16,894 nucleotides of DNA from Tenericutes bacterium 4572_104 (GTDB lineage Bacteria > Bacillota_I > Bacilli_A > Izemoplasmatales > UBA5603), in NCBI GenBank assembly GCA_002084435.1, contig NBLG01000023.1:1-16894 (forward strand), read 5' to 3'. Positions 15,412-16,894 of the stretch are shown in pieces; the first letter of the stretch is position 1; each line of letters opens with the position of its first letter. The translations under genes were made by a program, and so were the position numbers. Under the pieces are notes generated by a model. That model had not been told where the DNA came from and ran no database searches. It saw nothing but the letters and a program-made list of their open reading frames with translations.

Positions 15412-16152
15412 CTATTCCACCAACTTTCTTTCTTTTAAAGTTCCTGGTACAGCAGCTATAACTTTAATTCCTAAATATTTCTCCATTTCATCTGCACTTT
15501 GGAATTTGTTGTTAAATAATTCTTTAACAAAAACAATTCCTAAAGAAAGCATACCTCCAAGTAAAATACTAATTACTATATTTAATAATTTATTAGGAGA
15601 ACTTGGGTTCAATGGAACTTTGGCTTCTTCAAATTTAGCTAATTTATCCTGTAATAAGGCAAATCCATTATCGGTATCATTAGCAATCTCAATTGCATTA
15701 TCAACTAATTTATTAGCAATCTCGGTGGCTAAAACCGGGTCTTCATTGGTAACACTTATTCTAAGTATTAAAACACTAGTACTAGATTTAACAGAAACAT
15801 CATCTTGCAGATTAGCTAAAGTATAATCTTCCGGTAAGTCTGTTAAATCATCTAATACGCTTTCTAAAACTAAATTAGATTCTAAAAACTCTTTATAAGT
15901 TCCGATTAGATTTAATGAAACACTTAATGAAGTTTGATCAGATGATTCATCTTGATCATTAAGTGCTACAATTATAGAAGTGTTAGCTTCATATTTAGGT
16001 GTAACAATTACATATGTGTAAATAATTCCAAAAACAGTAACCCATAAAGTAACCCAAAAAATTAAGGCTTTATTTACCCATACAATCTTAAATAATTCCT
16101 GAAGTGTCATTCCCTCTTCTTCTTCTATATATTGCGGATTTAATTCATTCAT
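15412..16152 (-). CDS. Wzz/YveK-type chain-length determinant, kinase-activating membrane protein
   Basis: The 246-aa polysaccharide co-polymerase has a cytoplasmic N-terminus (MTLQELFKIVWVNK), membrane helix 1 (about 29-50), an extracellular helical domain, the proline motif PSSPNK (183-188), helix 2 (about 189-209) and a cytoplasmic C-terminal tail (ADEMEKYLGIKVIAAVPG). In Gram-positive bacteria this tail binds and activates the BY-kinase, encoded next. It is the first gene of wzz-cpsD-cpsB, with AAAGGAGAAA before ATG 16152. It corresponds to CpsC/CapA/YveK by position and length. Confidence 0.93.
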   Translation of the reverse strand: MNELNPQYIEEEEGMTLQELFKIVWVNKALIFWVTLWVTVFGIIYTYVIVTPKYEANTSIIVALNDQDESSDQTSLSVSLNLIGTYKEFLESNLVLESVLDDLTDLPEDYTLANLQDDVSVKSSTSVLILRISVTNEDPVLATEIANKLVDNAIEIANDTDNGFALLQDKLAKFEEAKVPLNPSSPNKLLNIVISILLGGMLSLGIVFVKELFNNKFQSADEMEKYLGIKVIAAVPGTLKERKLVE

Positions 16153-16193
16153 AATTTCTCCTTTTGTTCATTGTAAAATATGTTTATATATTC

Positions 16194-16222
16194 ATTATAT
16201 TATAATTTTTTCTTTAAAACAA
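16194..16222 (-). promoter_or_regulatory. Promoter of the wzz-cpsD-cpsB operon
   Basis: On the minus strand TTGTTT (16222-16217), a 17-base spacer and TATAAT (16199-16194) lie about 40 bases before the Wzz start. A second TATAAT (16204-16199) overlaps it. It lies just after the uppP stop. Confidence 0.6.
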
Positions 16223-16237
16223 ACTAAATATTACTTT

Positions 16238-16894
16238 CTATGAAGCCATAAAATATAATAATGATCCCATTCCGATAATTATACAGTAATAACTAAAATA
16301 TTTAAGTTTTCCACTTTTAAATATATTAAAAATTAATCGATAAGCAAAATATGTAGCTACAACAGCTCCAACAAAAGCTAATAAATAATATATAAAATAA
16401 ATATTGCTAGGAACACCTAAACTTTGTAATACAGTTAAATTTTCTGTGTTCATTTTACTTATTACTTTATAAACCATTAAAAATAGCGACCCTATTGATA
16501 AAGGAATATATAATAAGAATGAAAAATTTAAAGCTGAATCTATTCCCATTCCTCTTTTAATGCTAGTTGTACTAGTCATACCTGATCTTGAAACGCCTGG
16601 GAAAATAGCTATCCCTTGTGCTAATCCAACAAGAATAATCCCTTGTGCTAATCCAACAAGAATAGTATCAGCCCAATTTATCATTGTTTTTCCTTTTAAA
16701 ATTCGTATATCCTTAATCATATACAAAACTGTACCTGTTAACAAAAGCCCTACTCCAACGACTAAAGTCCCATAATCTTCTAAAATAATGTCAATCTTAT
16801 TTTGAAAAAGCAACCCAATTATAGCCGCAGGAATACAAGCGACAACTATTTGCAAAGAAAATATAAAATTATTAAATTTATCTTTTCTCAACTC
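16238..16894 (-). CDS. uppP: Undecaprenyl-diphosphatase UppP/BacA, partial, with internal 27-bp duplication
   Basis: This is the C-terminal 218 codons; the frame is open to the window edge, and about 60 N-terminal residues, including the first catalytic Glu region, lie outside. The integral-membrane enzyme converts C55-PP to C55-P, the lipid carrier for peptidoglycan and polysaccharide units. Visible signatures are LRKDKFNNFIFSLQIVVACIPAAIIGLLF and the active-site motif PGVSRSG followed by six hydrophobic stretches. Just before that motif the nine residues ILVGLAQGI occur twice in a row, matching a perfect 27-bp tandem repeat at 16611-16664; with one copy removed it reads like a normal UppP (WADTILVGLAQGIAIFPGVSRSG). 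Whether the enzyme tolerates the insert is unknown. Its location next to the polysaccharide operon fits carrier recycling. Confidence 0.93.
   Translation of the reverse strand, partial: ELRKDKFNNFIFSLQIVVACIPAAIIGLLFQNKIDIILEDYGTLVVGVGLLLTGTVLYMIKDIRILKGKTMINWADTILVGLAQGIILVGLAQGIAIFPGVSRSGMTSTTSIKRGMGIDSALNFSFLLYIPLSIGSLFLMVYKVISKMNTENLTVLQSLGVPSNIYFIYYLLAFVGAVVATYFAYRLIFNIFKSGKLKYFSYYCIIIGMGSLLYFMAS
16611..16664. repeat. Perfect 27-bp tandem duplication inside uppP
   Basis: Bases 16611-16637 and 16638-16664 are identical, each encoding nine residues, so the frame is preserved. There are exactly two copies with no partial third copy. Such a unit can be gained or lost by replication slippage. 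Confidence 0.95.

Noticed and set aside
1..16894. CRISPR array, tRNA or rRNA gene, insertion sequence or phage attachment site
   Set aside because: No regularly spaced repeats, cloverleaf-like stretches, transposase-like proteins or terminal inverted repeats were seen on either strand.

Overview
The window is AT-rich DNA that reads like a low-GC member of the Bacillota. It could be an Erysipelotrichia/Haloplasma-type bacterium or a walled relative of the Mollicutes; this placement comes from gene content and base composition only. Genes have purine-rich Shine-Dalgarno sites and sigma-A-type promoters. TGA is used as a normal stop codon (for example at 7922-7924 and 14719-14721), so the genetic code is standard and not the UGA=Trp mycoplasma code. 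UppP and a Wzy-type polysaccharide module imply an undecaprenyl-phosphate-based envelope.

Left part (1-1503): the 5' end of a GH13 alpha-amylase-family gene on the minus strand and a divergent LacI-family repressor. The 226-bp space between them holds a cluster of TTACATA/TATGTAA half-sites, so this looks like a self-regulated sugar-utilisation locus. Next (1520-4430, minus strand) is a compact ferrous-iron operon, feoA-feoB-DtxR-type regulator. It has a consensus promoter, two DtxR-like operators, and a terminator shared with the convergent lacI-type gene.

Middle (4726-9760, minus strand): after a 400-bp gene-poor gap come an alpha/beta hydrolase with an intact Ser-Asp-His triad and an ABC exporter gene split by an internal out-of-frame deletion. 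Upstream of these is a three-gene unit: rlmD-like 23S rRNA methyltransferase, a 141-aa unknown protein, and an HD-domain phosphohydrolase.

Right part (9832-16894, minus strand): a cell-envelope polysaccharide region. In transcription order it contains uppP (cut by the window edge), a Wzz/YveK chain-length protein, a CpsD-like BY-kinase, a CpsB-like PHP phosphatase, an OmpR-type response regulator, its histidine kinase, and an EpsC/CapD/PglF-like nucleotide-sugar dehydratase. The kinase, phosphatase and chain-length protein form the usual control circuit for polysaccharide polymerisation. UppP supplies the lipid carrier and the EpsC-like enzyme makes a precursor sugar.

The main oddity is three separate indels in otherwise well-conserved genes. 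They are a roughly 45-codon out-of-frame deletion in the ABC exporter, a roughly 35-40-codon in-frame deletion at the receiver/DNA-binding junction of the response regulator, and a perfect 27-bp tandem duplication just before the UppP active-site motif. They could be real slippage events, phase variation, or assembly artefacts. I did not see a clearly new multi-gene system, CRISPR array, tRNA, rRNA or insertion sequence.
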